Positions 1 to 7,764 of a DNA stretch of 11,315 nucleotides are shown in pieces; position 1 is the first letter of the stretch, and each line of letters begins with the position of its first letter. The position numbers were made by a program, and so were the translations under genes. The stretch is from JBLHHI01 sp047614125. Lineage in GTDB: Bacteria > Bacteroidota > Bacteroidia > NS11-12g > UBA9320. Under the pieces are notes generated by a model that was not told the DNA's origin, did no database searches, and saw only the letters and a list, made by a program, of their open reading frames with translations. Location of the stretch: assembly GCA_047614125.1 (NCBI GenBank), contig JBLHHI010000105.1:1-11315 (forward strand), in the 5' to 3' direction.

Positions 1-1
1 C

Positions 2-628
2 GACACCGATTGCACCTTTTTGGGAGAACGCTACACTTCTCGAACCAATCATTACCTTGTGTCGGGTAAGCCTCGATTTAATTATTTAGCCTCCCACTTT
101 ATTACGTATTACAGAAACCCATCCCTCGACAAAGTAAACATACTCCTAGGAAAAAAAGCGAGCAGCGAAATCTATCTGAATTGGCAATCAGATGTAACCA
201 CGAATGATGCAAATCATATCTGCAGCGATTCTATGGTTATTTTAGGCTATTCCGATATTATGAAAAACGCTGAGTACAAACATCGAATAGATTCACTTGC
301 AACGAACGGATTTTTTGAACAACGATCTAAGTTTCAGCAGCGTATTGTGGATGCTCAAATTTCTGAAGCTGAGATGCACGTTCTTGAAAAAATAAAGAAG
401 CTCTTTAAAAAACATGGTTCAAATTATTTCGTAGTGCTCACCCCTCTTTACGACCAAATAAAATTTAATTTGGAGGATGAGATTCTTCTCCAAGAAATAT
501 TTGGTAGTCGCGTTTTTGATTTTTCCGGTATTAATCCGTTTACGAATGATGTTTACAACTACCCTGATAAAAAACACTTCCAACCTTACATCTCAAAAAT
601 AATTGCCGATTCAATACTGGGTGAGTGA
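2..628 (+). CDS. SGNH/GDSL-type hydrolase-like protein, C-terminal part (5' end outside window)
   Basis: The frame is open from base 2, before the first usable start (TTG at 20), so the gene begins outside the window. About 208 residues are visible. The end carries an Asp-Lys-Lys-His motif inside YPDKKHF, about 20 residues from the C-terminus. This fits the catalytic DxxH block of SGNH/GDSL hydrolases, including the DltD and AlgX/AlgJ-like branches. Before it, a hydrophobic strand (YFVVLTPLYD) follows a Lys-rich helix, as in the last beta-alpha units of that fold. The nucleophile Ser block would lie upstream of the window and cannot be checked. The next gene on the same strand starts 299 bases later, so co-transcription is possible but not shown. 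In this family such proteins hydrolyse or transfer acyl esters, often at the cell envelope. The substrate here is unknown, and a catalytically dead relative is possible. Confidence 0.6.
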   Translation, partial: DTDCTFLGERYTSRTNHYLVSGKPRFNYLASHFITYYRNPSLDKVNILLGKKASSEIYLNWQSDVTTNDANHICSDSMVILGYSDIMKNAEYKHRIDSLATNGFFEQRSKFQQRIVDAQISEAEMHVLEKIKKLFKKHGSNYFVVLTPLYDQIKFNLEDEILLQEIFGSRVFDFSGINPFTNDVYNYPDKKHFQPYISKIIADSILGE

Positions 629-927
629 ATAAAAAACGGCGGATATGCCCAAGAAAATAAATTCCGACTGCTTCAATCTCAGCCTTTAAAACAAGCCCAA
701 GTAAAAAACTTCCCACACTCAAATCAGCGCAACATCTTGGTGAATGCCCTCTTTCTGTTCCTTTTTGTGGATTGATTCATTTTTTTGAATTAATTCATTT
801 CGTTTTCTTGCGTCACTTATCCCATTCTTAGCCAAATCGGTCATCCAATGGACGTTAAAAAGGCTGGACGGAGCGTATGTATGTTAAATGACGTAAACGG
901 TGGAGGAGTGCAGCCTCTATACCAAAT
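629..927. other. Intergenic region, no gene seen
   Basis: This stretch separates the hydrolase from the first GNAT gene. No reading frame has convincing protein-like content. It contains the 10-bp palindrome GAATTAATTC beside a T-run (about 777-798), which could be an operator or chance in AT-rich DNA. A GGAGG occurs at 902-906, but it is 21 bases before the ATG at 928, too far for a standard ribosome binding site. No strong TAnnTTTG promoter element was found. Confidence 0.5.
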
Positions 928-1737
928 ATGAATACTTTTCTGAGCTATGACCAATTTCGATTGGGTAAATTTAAAGATCGAAAACCGTGTATTCAAACGG
1001 CTTCTACAAAAGCATTGTCTTATTTCCTCTTCGATGAGGTAGATTATTTTAACTATCTCTTTATCAAAGAAAGATCGATATTGAATTCAGATTTAATGCC
1101 TGTGATTGATGAATTTATTGCCTCTGGACGCGATCGGATAAAGATTATATGTAAGCAGTCCTCGATAAAATTCCATCGTGATTTAATAGACGAGGACGTT
1201 CCAATAAAAAAGATCGTTTGCGTTCATAAAACGTGGCAAGTTATTGGTACTACGCGTGGTCCAAGCATCTTACAAAAGGTGGTTTCCGATTCGGATATCC
1301 GATTGTTCACAACGATATACTTGCGCGGATTTGAATCGAATGCAAACAACGAGGATGAGGTTGCTCAAAACTTTACGCTTCTTCATAAAAGTGGCGAGAC
1401 CCATTTTTACTTTGTAACATATCGTGGTAAAGTAGCTGGGATCTGCGCAAATCATTTCAATCGCAATCACGTATTTCTTTCTGCTTGTGCCGTTTTAGCG
1501 CCATACCGCAACTTGGGTTTGCAGAAAGTCGCCATTCAAGAACGTCTTCAACTTGCTCACCAACAAGGATATCGACGCGCAACTTCATGGGCCTATGCCA
1601 ATGGAATAAGTCACCACAATCTGGTTAAATCGGGATTTACTGAGTACGAAATTTATGGCGAAGCAATATCCAAATCTCTGGAACTACTTAGAGCAGAACG
1701 AGGCATTTTATCGGAACAAGCCTGTAGTTCGGTATAA
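928..1737 (+). CDS. GNAT-family N-acyltransferase
   Basis: 269 residues. The C-terminal half is a GNAT fold: the acetyl-CoA-binding motif A is VLAPYRNLGLQKVAI with Arg194, Gly197 and Gln199 in the R/Q-x-x-G-x-G/A position, though the last Gly/Ala is changed. A later NLVKSGF matches the conserved N..a..lY.k.GF end of the fold. The first 120 residues have no obvious motif and may be a degenerate GNAT half or a substrate domain, as in other two-part acyltransferases near 270 residues. ATG 928 is the first ATG after an in-frame TGA at 889. The last 83 bases overlap the start of the synthetase gene in another frame, implying translational coupling and a shared pathway. A reasonable inference is acylation of an amine in the same pathway, possibly using the thioester made by the neighbouring synthetase instead of acetyl-CoA. 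The substrate is not known. Confidence 0.8.
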   Translation: MNTFLSYDQFRLGKFKDRKPCIQTASTKALSYFLFDEVDYFNYLFIKERSILNSDLMPVIDEFIASGRDRIKIICKQSSIKFHRDLIDEDVPIKKIVCVHKTWQVIGTTRGPSILQKVVSDSDIRLFTTIYLRGFESNANNEDEVAQNFTLLHKSGETHFYFVTYRGKVAGICANHFNRNHVFLSACAVLAPYRNLGLQKVAIQERLQLAHQQGYRRATSWAYANGISHHNLVKSGFTEYEIYGEAISKSLELLRAERGILSEQACSSV

Positions 1738-4117
1738 GAATAAATCGCTGGAGCTTAGCACCTTAACGCAGCAGGTTTCCTGCATTGCTTCTTTCTTGCA
1801 TGCTGAAACAACATGCTCGGTAATAGCGATCAACTGCAATCATCCGTTCCAAAATATTTCGGGCGTTTTAGGAAGCCTCGTTGCAGGTAAGGCCTTTTGG
1901 TTTGGGAAATTGCAAGATCTTTCTCAATCAAATATTGAAGATCAAAATAAGGTATTTGAGTTTTCCGCGGCTGCATACGAAAAAGCGATGGCCCATACTC
2001 ATAAACGGTCTATTGAACCCTGCATATCAAACGATCGGATTTTTTGTTGGACGTCCAGTTCGGGAAGCAGCGGAAAACCCAAGATTACGGAGCATAGCTA
2101 CCAATCGATCATGGAGGATACCTTGCGACAAGTGGCGGCAAATAATATATCTAACCTAGATCGTATTGATGTTCTTTCTTCGATGAGCTTTAGCGCTTCT
2201 CTGGCAGCTATTTTCCCGGCACTTATCTCAGGAGCATCGCTGCATATTTTGCCGGAACATGCCAACATCGAAGACATTCCTAACTTTTTGGACAATGAAG
2301 AAATTACCCTGTCCACCATGGTGCCCACACTTTTTCGAAGCCTCATGCAACTGCCCTTCGATTATACATCATTAAAGCTTCGATTTATTTGCTTGGGAGG
2401 TGAAAAAGTTACGTGGAATGATGTGTTGTTGTACCAAGCTCGATTTGGACCAACCGTTACCTTTCAGGCGGCGCTCGCCAGCTCAGAGTGCCGCACAATT
2501 GCCCAGTGTTTATATCTAGGGCATGCCTGTATTCCGGTTGAACCAAGGCTAATTTACCAACCAATAACCGGCAAGAAGATTCGAATTGTAAATGATCTTG
2601 GAGCAGAAATTAATAATGGAAAGTGCGGTAAAATAGCTGTTGAAAGTGCCATTATTGGACATCGTTATGCATCCAAGCACACCGGTTTCAAAAGACATCA
2701 AAATGGCTTTGTATCCTTTGTTACTGACGATCGGGCAAGTATGAATGCCGATGGAACATTGGTACTCAACGATTCGAGTAATCGAAACATCAAGTTAAAA
2801 GGAGTGTTTGTGAACTTGGATGCATTAGAAACAAAGTTGAAGTTTGCTCTAGAGGCTTCTGAGATCTTTGTTCATGGCAATGCTCAAAACACAGGCATCG
2901 ATATTCATTTAGCGGGTTTGGTGCCCACCCAAAGTACCTATCAAACCGCATTTACTTTGTTGAATGGCTTGGCGTTCAACATTCATAACTACCCCAACGA
3001 GTTGCCCAAGCTTGCCTCCGGAAAAACCGATCGCGAAGCATTGAAACAAAAGTCAGAACACGGAAGCATTACGGCAATGCTTGCGTCGAACAACAAAGTG
3101 TACGATGTTTTTCGAATGATATTCCCGACCGTTGAGAATTTCACAAATCGACACTTTTTTAACGACTTGGGTGGAGATTCAATAAAGGCTGTTGAGGCTG
3201 CGGTACTGCTTTCAAAAGCATTTAATCACACCCTTGCGTCCAACATCATTCACAGCTTTCCACGTTTCGATGATCTATGCAACCGGGTGATGTTGAAGGA
3301 AGAATTGGTTTTAAAACAGCTTGTGCATACCTCCAACGAAGCAGAAAATGTTTTGCTTTTTGCATGGATAAGCGGAGGATATGGAAGCTATCAGGATTTG
3401 ATCAATGCCTTTGAAGGACGATACAATGTCTACGTACTCATTTATCCGTACATCGAGAATAAATCGTTTTTGAGTTTGGAAGCGCTGGCGGAACGATGTG
3501 CCGCTTTTTTAGACACCAAAAATGTGCGCTTTTTGTTTGCGGCTGGGCATTCTTTTACGGGCTTGTTGGCGTATCACACAGCGGCCAAACAAGCTTCAAT
3601 TGAAGGTTTGGTTCTTTTTGATACGCCCACCTATAGAAGGATTAAACTACTGAAAAGGAGGGCGTTAGCAGTAAAACGTGTTTCGAGCATACTGGGAAGG
3701 AGCTTGAAAAGCAAGAAACACTTTGATAAAGAATGGTCTAAGCTAAAGATGGCTGTGAACGTGCGTTTTTTAAAAAATAATTCGGCTGTGAACGTGCCCA
3801 ATGAACAACGAAACATCAACTACTTCGGCTTTTTTGAACATTGTTTTAAAACGGAGGTCACTAATCCGAGCACACATTTTCGAATGGGTATTTTCACAGC
3901 AAAACAACAAAACTCCTTCGTTTATGAAATTGAAGCCGACTTTACTTGGGAGCGCTTTAACGATTGCGTAGTTTTTAGACAAGAGTTGGAAGGCAACCAC
4001 GCAACCATGTTGGCCAAAGAGAATTGTGAAGAAATGGTGGGCGTAATCAAACAACATTTCAGTACAAATCTCAAATTTGTCGATCAAGAAATACCATTAA
4101 TGAATGTTTCAAGCTAA
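1655..4117 (+). CDS. Single-module NRPS-like synthetase, adenylation-carrier-thioesterase (A-T-TE)
   Basis: 820 residues with three domains. Adenylation (about 5-470): A3 loop TSSSGSSGKPK at 133-143, A4-like block SFSASLAAIF near 178-187, A5-like block with Glu in ALASSEC, A7/A8 block from TDDRA to IKLKGVFVNLDALE, and A10 LPKLASGKTDREAL with catalytic Lys457. Carrier (about 475-545): LGGDS with phosphopantetheine Ser509. Thioesterase (about 565-810): GHSFTG nucleophile Ser633, LFDTP Asp656 and GNHATML His782, a complete triad. There is no condensation domain. The enzyme should activate an acid as its AMP ester, load it on the carrier, and release it by hydrolysis, transfer or dimerisation. 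Aligned by eye with GrsA, Ser180 replaces the Asp235 that binds the substrate amino group, and Ala184 replaces Trp239, so a keto, hydroxy or aryl acid is possible. ATG 1655 places the usual A-domain start (YRNKPVVRYKNKSLELSTL) about 20 residues in, and this fixes the overlap with the upstream GNAT gene. Confidence 0.9.
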   Translation: MAKQYPNLWNYLEQNEAFYRNKPVVRYKNKSLELSTLTQQVSCIASFLHAETTCSVIAINCNHPFQNISGVLGSLVAGKAFWFGKLQDLSQSNIEDQNKVFEFSAAAYEKAMAHTHKRSIEPCISNDRIFCWTSSSGSSGKPKITEHSYQSIMEDTLRQVAANNISNLDRIDVLSSMSFSASLAAIFPALISGASLHILPEHANIEDIPNFLDNEEITLSTMVPTLFRSLMQLPFDYTSLKLRFICLGGEKVTWNDVLLYQARFGPTVTFQAALASSECRTIAQCLYLGHACIPVEPRLIYQPITGKKIRIVNDLGAEINNGKCGKIAVESAIIGHRYASKHTGFKRHQNGFVSFVTDDRASMNADGTLVLNDSSNRNIKLKGVFVNLDALETKLKFALEASEIFVHGNAQNTGIDIHLAGLVPTQSTYQTAFTLLNGLAFNIHNYPNELPKLASGKTDREALKQKSEHGSITAMLASNNKVYDVFRMIFPTVENFTNRHFFNDLGGDSIKAVEAAVLLSKAFNHTLASNIIHSFPRFDDLCNRVMLKEELVLKQLVHTSNEAENVLLFAWISGGYGSYQDLINAFEGRYNVYVLIYPYIENKSFLSLEALAERCAAFLDTKNVRFLFAAGHSFTGLLAYHTAAKQASIEGLVLFDTPTYRRIKLLKRRALAVKRVSSILGRSLKSKKHFDKEWSKLKMAVNVRFLKNNSAVNVPNEQRNINYFGFFEHCFKTEVTNPSTHFRMGIFTAKQQNSFVYEIEADFTWERFNDCVVFRQELEGNHATMLAKENCEEMVGVIKQHFSTNLKFVDQEIPLMNVSS

Positions 4118-4138
4118 CCCGCTAAACGCATAACTTTG
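4107..4138 (+). promoter_or_regulatory. Bacteroidota-type promoter before the RimJ/RimL-like GNAT gene
   Basis: TAACTTTG at 4131-4138 matches the Bacteroidota -7 consensus TAnnTTTG exactly. TTTC at 4107-4110 is a three-of-four match to the -33 TTTG, 20 bases upstream. The element lies at the stop of the synthetase gene and 4 bases before an ATG at 4143, so transcription would start at or near that ATG. This gives the GNAT gene its own promoter, independent of the synthetase. Confidence 0.55.
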
Positions 4139-4191
4139 CTGTATGAATAGCTTCAATCATATGCAATTTCGCAGAGCTTAAAACCAAACGG

Positions 4192-4701
4192 TTGGTGCTT
4201 CGCAAATTCACCCCGGAAAGCTTCGACAAGATTTATGGAACCTTGGATGAAGCAGAACAAATGGAGGTGCTGGGTTTAAAATCAGTTGATGAGCTGGCTG
4301 TGGAACGCAAGAAATACGCGGATGGTTTAAGCACATACAATAAGAAGTTTGCGTACTTTCAGTTGTTGGATCGAGGAAGCAAGGAAATTATGGGCTGGTG
4401 TGGGTATCATACTTGGTATGTTGATCACAACCGGGCAGAGCTTGGATATGGTTTATTTAAGGATGAACGGAAACGGAAGGGATACATGATGGAGGCCTTG
4501 GCTCCCATCATCGAATATGGCTTTGTTAAAATGCACCTTAACCGCATTGAAGCCTTCGTTGGTGACAATAATGTTGCCTCACTCCGAGTACTGCAAAAAC
4601 AAGGTTTTAAACCAGCAGGGGTTATGCGTGAGCACCATCGAGCAAAAGAGAAGCCAGAAGATTCTTTGGTTTTTTCATTGTTGAAGAGTGCCATGGAATA
4701 G
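4192..4701 (+). CDS. RimJ/RimL-like GNAT acetyltransferase; true start probably 4161 with a one-base frameshift
   Basis: From the TTG at 4192 the protein has 169 residues and shows the RimJ/RimL pattern in order: LRKFTPESFDKIY at the N-terminus, ELGYGLFKDERKRKGYMMEAL as motif A (R-x-x-G-x-x), and NRIEAFVGDNNVASLRVLQKQGF as motif B. It should acetylate an amine, typically a protein N-terminus or small molecule, from acetyl-CoA in the cytoplasm. The frame continues upstream as ELKTKR, which is exactly how this family begins, but has no ATG. ATGs at 4143 and 4161 are in another frame that stops at 4179. Removing one base near 4170 joins MQF to AELKTKRLVLRKF. This could be a sequencing error, a real mutation, or recoding. 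Function otherwise appears intact. It is probably not part of the synthetase operon because a promoter lies between them. Confidence 0.8.
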   Translation: MVLRKFTPESFDKIYGTLDEAEQMEVLGLKSVDELAVERKKYADGLSTYNKKFAYFQLLDRGSKEIMGWCGYHTWYVDHNRAELGYGLFKDERKRKGYMMEALAPIIEYGFVKMHLNRIEAFVGDNNVASLRVLQKQGFKPAGVMREHHRAKEKPEDSLVFSLLKSAME

Positions 4702-5393
4702 CATTACTTGAGTCTTAAAGAAACCCCTTTATCGCTGATGTTGGTCAATGGTTAAATAGATTAATCAGACTAGCTTGCAAGTTGTTAAATAGTAATTCCA
4801 TTTGGCCAATGGCGAAGTAAAATTTAACGCCAATTACAGAAAAAATAATATAGATGATGACAAGGAAATTCACCTATCCAAATCTGAATTTTAAAAGATT
4901 AATCGAACTCAGGTTTCTAGTAATTTCTCTGTTTTCTCGTTCATTAGACAAATATTTAATTTTTTTAAATATTGCCTACAAACTAATCTGTCAATTTTTT
5001 AATGAGTTAGTTCAAACACAAAATGATGTACAGTCCCGTCCATATCATTCGCACAGCTTTTACGACATTTGTCTTCGTGTAATGTCGTGTTCCATGCCGC
5101 ACGAGTTCCAACGGGCAAAAAACAAAAAATACCCGCATTTATGTTAAGTTAACGGCGCTTAGACTGAGCGGTTCCGGCCACAGGTTGAGTACGTGAAATC
5201 CAAAACCCCAAACCAATGCTATTGGTTTTTCTCAAACAGCCTTTTACTCTTTATCTCCTGTATTGATAAAAGTTTGGCTATCATCAACTACTAAATACAA
5301 TGATCACAACAATGAAGATATAACAAGAATTTCAGCTCATTCTTTCTCTAACAATAAATTTATCTTAGATTTACCCTTCAAATCAAAAATTTT
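4702..5393. other. 692-base intergenic region without a convincing gene
   Basis: Mostly AT-rich DNA with a more GC-rich patch at about 5085-5200. A 97-codon open frame at 4854-5147 has low-complexity, Phe/Ile/Leu-rich content without recognisable motifs and is probably chance. A hairpin followed by Ts lies at 5210-5231. TATCTTAG at 5361-5368 is a one-mismatch match to the TAnnTTTG -7 element and may drive the operon at 5394, but no good -33 element was found. I see no tRNA, repeat array or truncated gene that I can support. Confidence 0.45.
5210..5231 (+). terminator. Possible intrinsic terminator hairpin
   Basis: AAACCAAT (5210-5217) pairs with ATTGGTTT (5221-5228) across a 3-base loop, followed by TTC. 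The stem is AT-rich and the T-run overlaps it, so termination would be weak. No gene clearly ends upstream, so this may be chance or mark a small unannotated transcript. Confidence 0.3.
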
Positions 5394-7193
5394 ATGAAAA
5401 AAATACGCACTTCTATCCTAATTTTATTAATGGTATGTTCCTCCGTACTGGTTTGGGCCCAATCGCCTGAAGGCTTTAATTATCAAGCTGTTGCTCGAAA
5501 TGCCGATGGAACATTGATGCAGAACAAATCGATAACGGTTAAAACCACCCTCTTGTCTGGGCCCAGTGCTTCGAATAAGGTGTATGAAGAAACACATACA
5601 GTAACCACCAACGCCTTTGGCCATTTCAGCATCATTGTTGGGAACGGAACTTCGAGCGATGCTTTCTCAAGCATTACATGGGCCGATGCGGCACATCATT
5701 TAAAAGTAGAAATAGATCAAGGTTCGGGATATGTTGTTATGGGCACCGTTCAATTGCAATCGGTACCCTACGCTTTACACAGTAAAACTGCCGAAACGGT
5801 AACCAACTTAAGCATATCAACGGCAGATATTTCTGACGTAAGCAGCACAGGTGCAACTACCGGCTCTGTTTTAAAATGGGATGGATCCGCATGGGTTCCA
5901 GGATCGGACGATGGCGGGAACAGCTATTCGCAAGGATCTGGAATTATCATCGTTGGCTCTACCATTAGTGCACGAACTACGGATGCAATATGGAACGCAA
6001 ACCAATTGAATGATCGAAATATAGGAACTACTGCACCCAAAAAAGATGAGGTACTAACCTGGGACGGAAGTGCATGGAGCCCAGCTGCAATGAGCTCTGG
6101 AGGAGGAACCTACGACGCCGACGGATCAACCTTATACAAAACGGGAAATACGTTCTCAGCATACAACACCACTGCCCTGTGGAATGCAAATAAATTAAAC
6201 GGAATATCCTTGTCGGGATCCAGTCCAAATAACAATCAACTTATGCAATACAACGGAACCAATTGGGGCTTCGTAGATGCTAGTTCTTTGGGCGCATCCA
6301 AATGGAATGCAACGGGTAATAAGATTTATTATTCTACGGGAAATGTTGGAATCAATCGCTCTAATCCAAACAGCCGTTTATCGGTTTATGATAGCTTAAC
6401 GCACTCTTCTTCTGGGACTTACATTTTAAATGTTAATCGGATTGTTGGAGGAAAAAATTCGACTGGAGGTTTTTATTATGCCCAAGAAAATAGAATAATT
6501 GGCCAAGGTGGCCTTTCTCAAATTGCCAACGTAAACATAGTAGAAGGAGATGTTGCAAGTTCGGGTGGGGAAGCCATTGGTGCCTATACCCGCGCAAGTG
6601 GTAATGGCGCTTATAACATTGGCAGTTTCAGTTTTACAGGTGCTAGCGCAACCAGTCAATCGATTGGATATTTTGGAGAAGCTCGTGCTAAATCCACTTT
6701 TAACATTGGCGTTTATTCGGTTGCCGACATGAAGAACACGGGAACCAATTACGGGGTATTTTCAGTTGCTGATAGCGGTGCAGCTAATTATGCTGGATAC
6801 TTTTTAGGCAACGTAACCTATACCGGAACGTTAGCGAAGGCATCGGATGCAAACTTGAAGTACAACGTAAACAACATTGGAAACGCAACCAGTTTAATTA
6901 AGCAACTATCTCCTAAAACATATTATTACAAACAAGATGGTAATGGTGGCATGTTAAACCTATCAGAAGGATTGCAGTATGGTTTCATTGCTCAAGAATT
7001 AGAAAAAGTACTTCCAGAAATGGTAATCAATCAAGTTCATATGGTTGATCCAAGATCGAGCGAAAAGTTTGAATACAAGGCGGTGGATTATACCAGTTTG
7101 ATACCCGTGTTAACCCAAGCCATTAAAGAGCAACAAGAAATGATTGAATTGTTAGAGCAACGCATTTCGGAATTAGAAAAAGACGCTAAATAA
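5394..7193 (+). CDS. Secreted tail-fibre-like protein with C-terminal S74 (intramolecular chaperone) domain
   Basis: 599 residues. A signal peptide (Lys-Lys-Ile then about 15 hydrophobic residues, cleavage likely after VWAQ) is followed by the SPEGFNYQAVARNADG start common in secreted Bacteroidota proteins, a beta-rich domain to about residue 125, then Gly/Ser/Thr-rich repeats (from residue 162) and a low-complexity beta region. The last 115 residues form a Peptidase_S74 chaperone domain: KASDANLKYN, GFIAQELEKVLPE, then YTSLIPVLTQAIKEQQ and a terminal coiled coil. Ser484 and Lys489 have the S-D-x-x-x-K spacing of the self-cleaving dyad of phage endosialidase chaperone domains. By analogy it folds as a trimer and may release its chaperone. 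No T9SS sorting domain is present in this protein. The next gene, 6 bases downstream, has one. A surface or adhesive role is inferred. Confidence 0.85.
   Translation: MKKIRTSILILLMVCSSVLVWAQSPEGFNYQAVARNADGTLMQNKSITVKTTLLSGPSASNKVYEETHTVTTNAFGHFSIIVGNGTSSDAFSSITWADAAHHLKVEIDQGSGYVVMGTVQLQSVPYALHSKTAETVTNLSISTADISDVSSTGATTGSVLKWDGSAWVPGSDDGGNSYSQGSGIIIVGSTISARTTDAIWNANQLNDRNIGTTAPKKDEVLTWDGSAWSPAAMSSGGGTYDADGSTLYKTGNTFSAYNTTALWNANKLNGISLSGSSPNNNQLMQYNGTNWGFVDASSLGASKWNATGNKIYYSTGNVGINRSNPNSRLSVYDSLTHSSSGTYILNVNRIVGGKNSTGGFYYAQENRIIGQGGLSQIANVNIVEGDVASSGGEAIGAYTRASGNGAYNIGSFSFTGASATSQSIGYFGEARAKSTFNIGVYSVADMKNTGTNYGVFSVADSGAANYAGYFLGNVTYTGTLAKASDANLKYNVNNIGNATSLIKQLSPKTYYYKQDGNGGMLNLSEGLQYGFIAQELEKVLPEMVINQVHMVDPRSSEKFEYKAVDYTSLIPVLTQAIKEQQEMIELLEQRISELEKDAK
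5877..6269 (+). repeat. Internal protein repeat, two and a partial copy of a roughly 61-63-residue unit
   Basis: Within the S74-domain protein, WDGSAWVPG (from Trp162) and WDGSAWSPA (from Trp223) each begin a unit containing a WNAN[QK]LN segment about 40 residues on. A third, divergent start YNGTNWGFV follows at Tyr286. Unit spacing is 61 and 63 residues. The pattern resembles modular shaft repeats of fibre proteins. Confidence 0.7.
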
Positions 7194-7199
7194 TTAACT

Positions 7200-7679
7200 A
7201 TGAAGCAGTTACTTCTTTTTATATCCGCAATAGCGATGAGTTCGCTTGCCTCTGCACAAACCCTCGATCGATCGGTGGTGGCCAGCGCAGGTGGACTGCA
7301 GACCAACGCTTCAGCCTCGGTTCAATTTACCATAGGCGAAACCGTTGTTGGACAGTTTAGTGCATCCAACACCTTGCTTACTCAGGGTTTTAACCAAGCC
7401 AAAATGGATACTTCGAGTATTTCCATTGGGAACCTAGCTTTCCAAGAGGTGTTTACCTTGTTTCCAAATCCGGCTTCAACCCTTCTCAGCATTACCTCCA
7501 ACATTTCGGCAGATGCCTTGATTTACGACGTAACCGGCAAACAAGTTCTTACCACCATATCCGTGCTTCCAAACCAAAACAACACCTTGAATGTGAGCAC
7601 CTTAGCTACTGGAGTGTATTTCGTTCATTGCTTGGATGAAAACCAGAATCGGTACGTAGCGAAATGGGTGAAAGAGTAA
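7200..7679 (+). CDS. Small secreted protein with T9SS type A sorting domain
   Basis: 159 residues. An N-terminal signal peptide (MKQLLLFISAIAMSSLASAQ) is followed by a short beta-rich region with QFTIGETVVGQF and LTQGFNQ, a header seen in many Bacteroidota proteins of this size. Residues from about 88 form the T9SS type A sorting domain: FPNPAS, ITSNISADALIYDVTGKQV, LNVSTLATGVYFVHC and a final KWVKE. The domain directs export across the outer membrane by the type IX system, where it is normally removed. The gene starts 6 bases after the S74-protein stop, so the two are almost certainly one operon. There is little protein apart from targeting signals, so it may be a partner or anchor for the upstream fibre-like protein. 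That role is inferred. Confidence 0.85.
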   Translation: MKQLLLFISAIAMSSLASAQTLDRSVVASAGGLQTNASASVQFTIGETVVGQFSASNTLLTQGFNQAKMDTSSISIGNLAFQEVFTLFPNPASTLLSITSNISADALIYDVTGKQVLTTISVLPNQNNTLNVSTLATGVYFVHCLDENQNRYVAKWVKE

Positions 7680-7764
7680 GCTAACGGTTTTTTAGATTCG
7701 GGTTTTGGGTTATTAATTGACATCGTTGTGCTACGTTGTAAATGCCTCTAAGATTTGATTATAG

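Noticed and set aside
540..722. 60-codon minus-strand frame overlapping the hydrolase end
   Set aside because: It runs antisense over coding DNA, with no domain features and no promoter or start signal.
902..906. GGAGG as ribosome binding site for the GNAT at 928
   Set aside because: 21 bases from the ATG, and Bacteroidota seldom rely on Shine-Dalgarno pairing. No nearer in-frame start exists.
1655..3060. Adenylation domain read as a stand-alone acyl-CoA ligase
   Set aside because: It is continuous in one frame with a carrier domain (LGGDS) and a thioesterase, and the A10 block leads straight into the carrier as in NRPS modules.
4854..5147. 97-codon open frame
   Set aside because: No motif, signal peptide or start context. 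The composition fits chance AT-rich sequence, and it is not linked to a neighbour.
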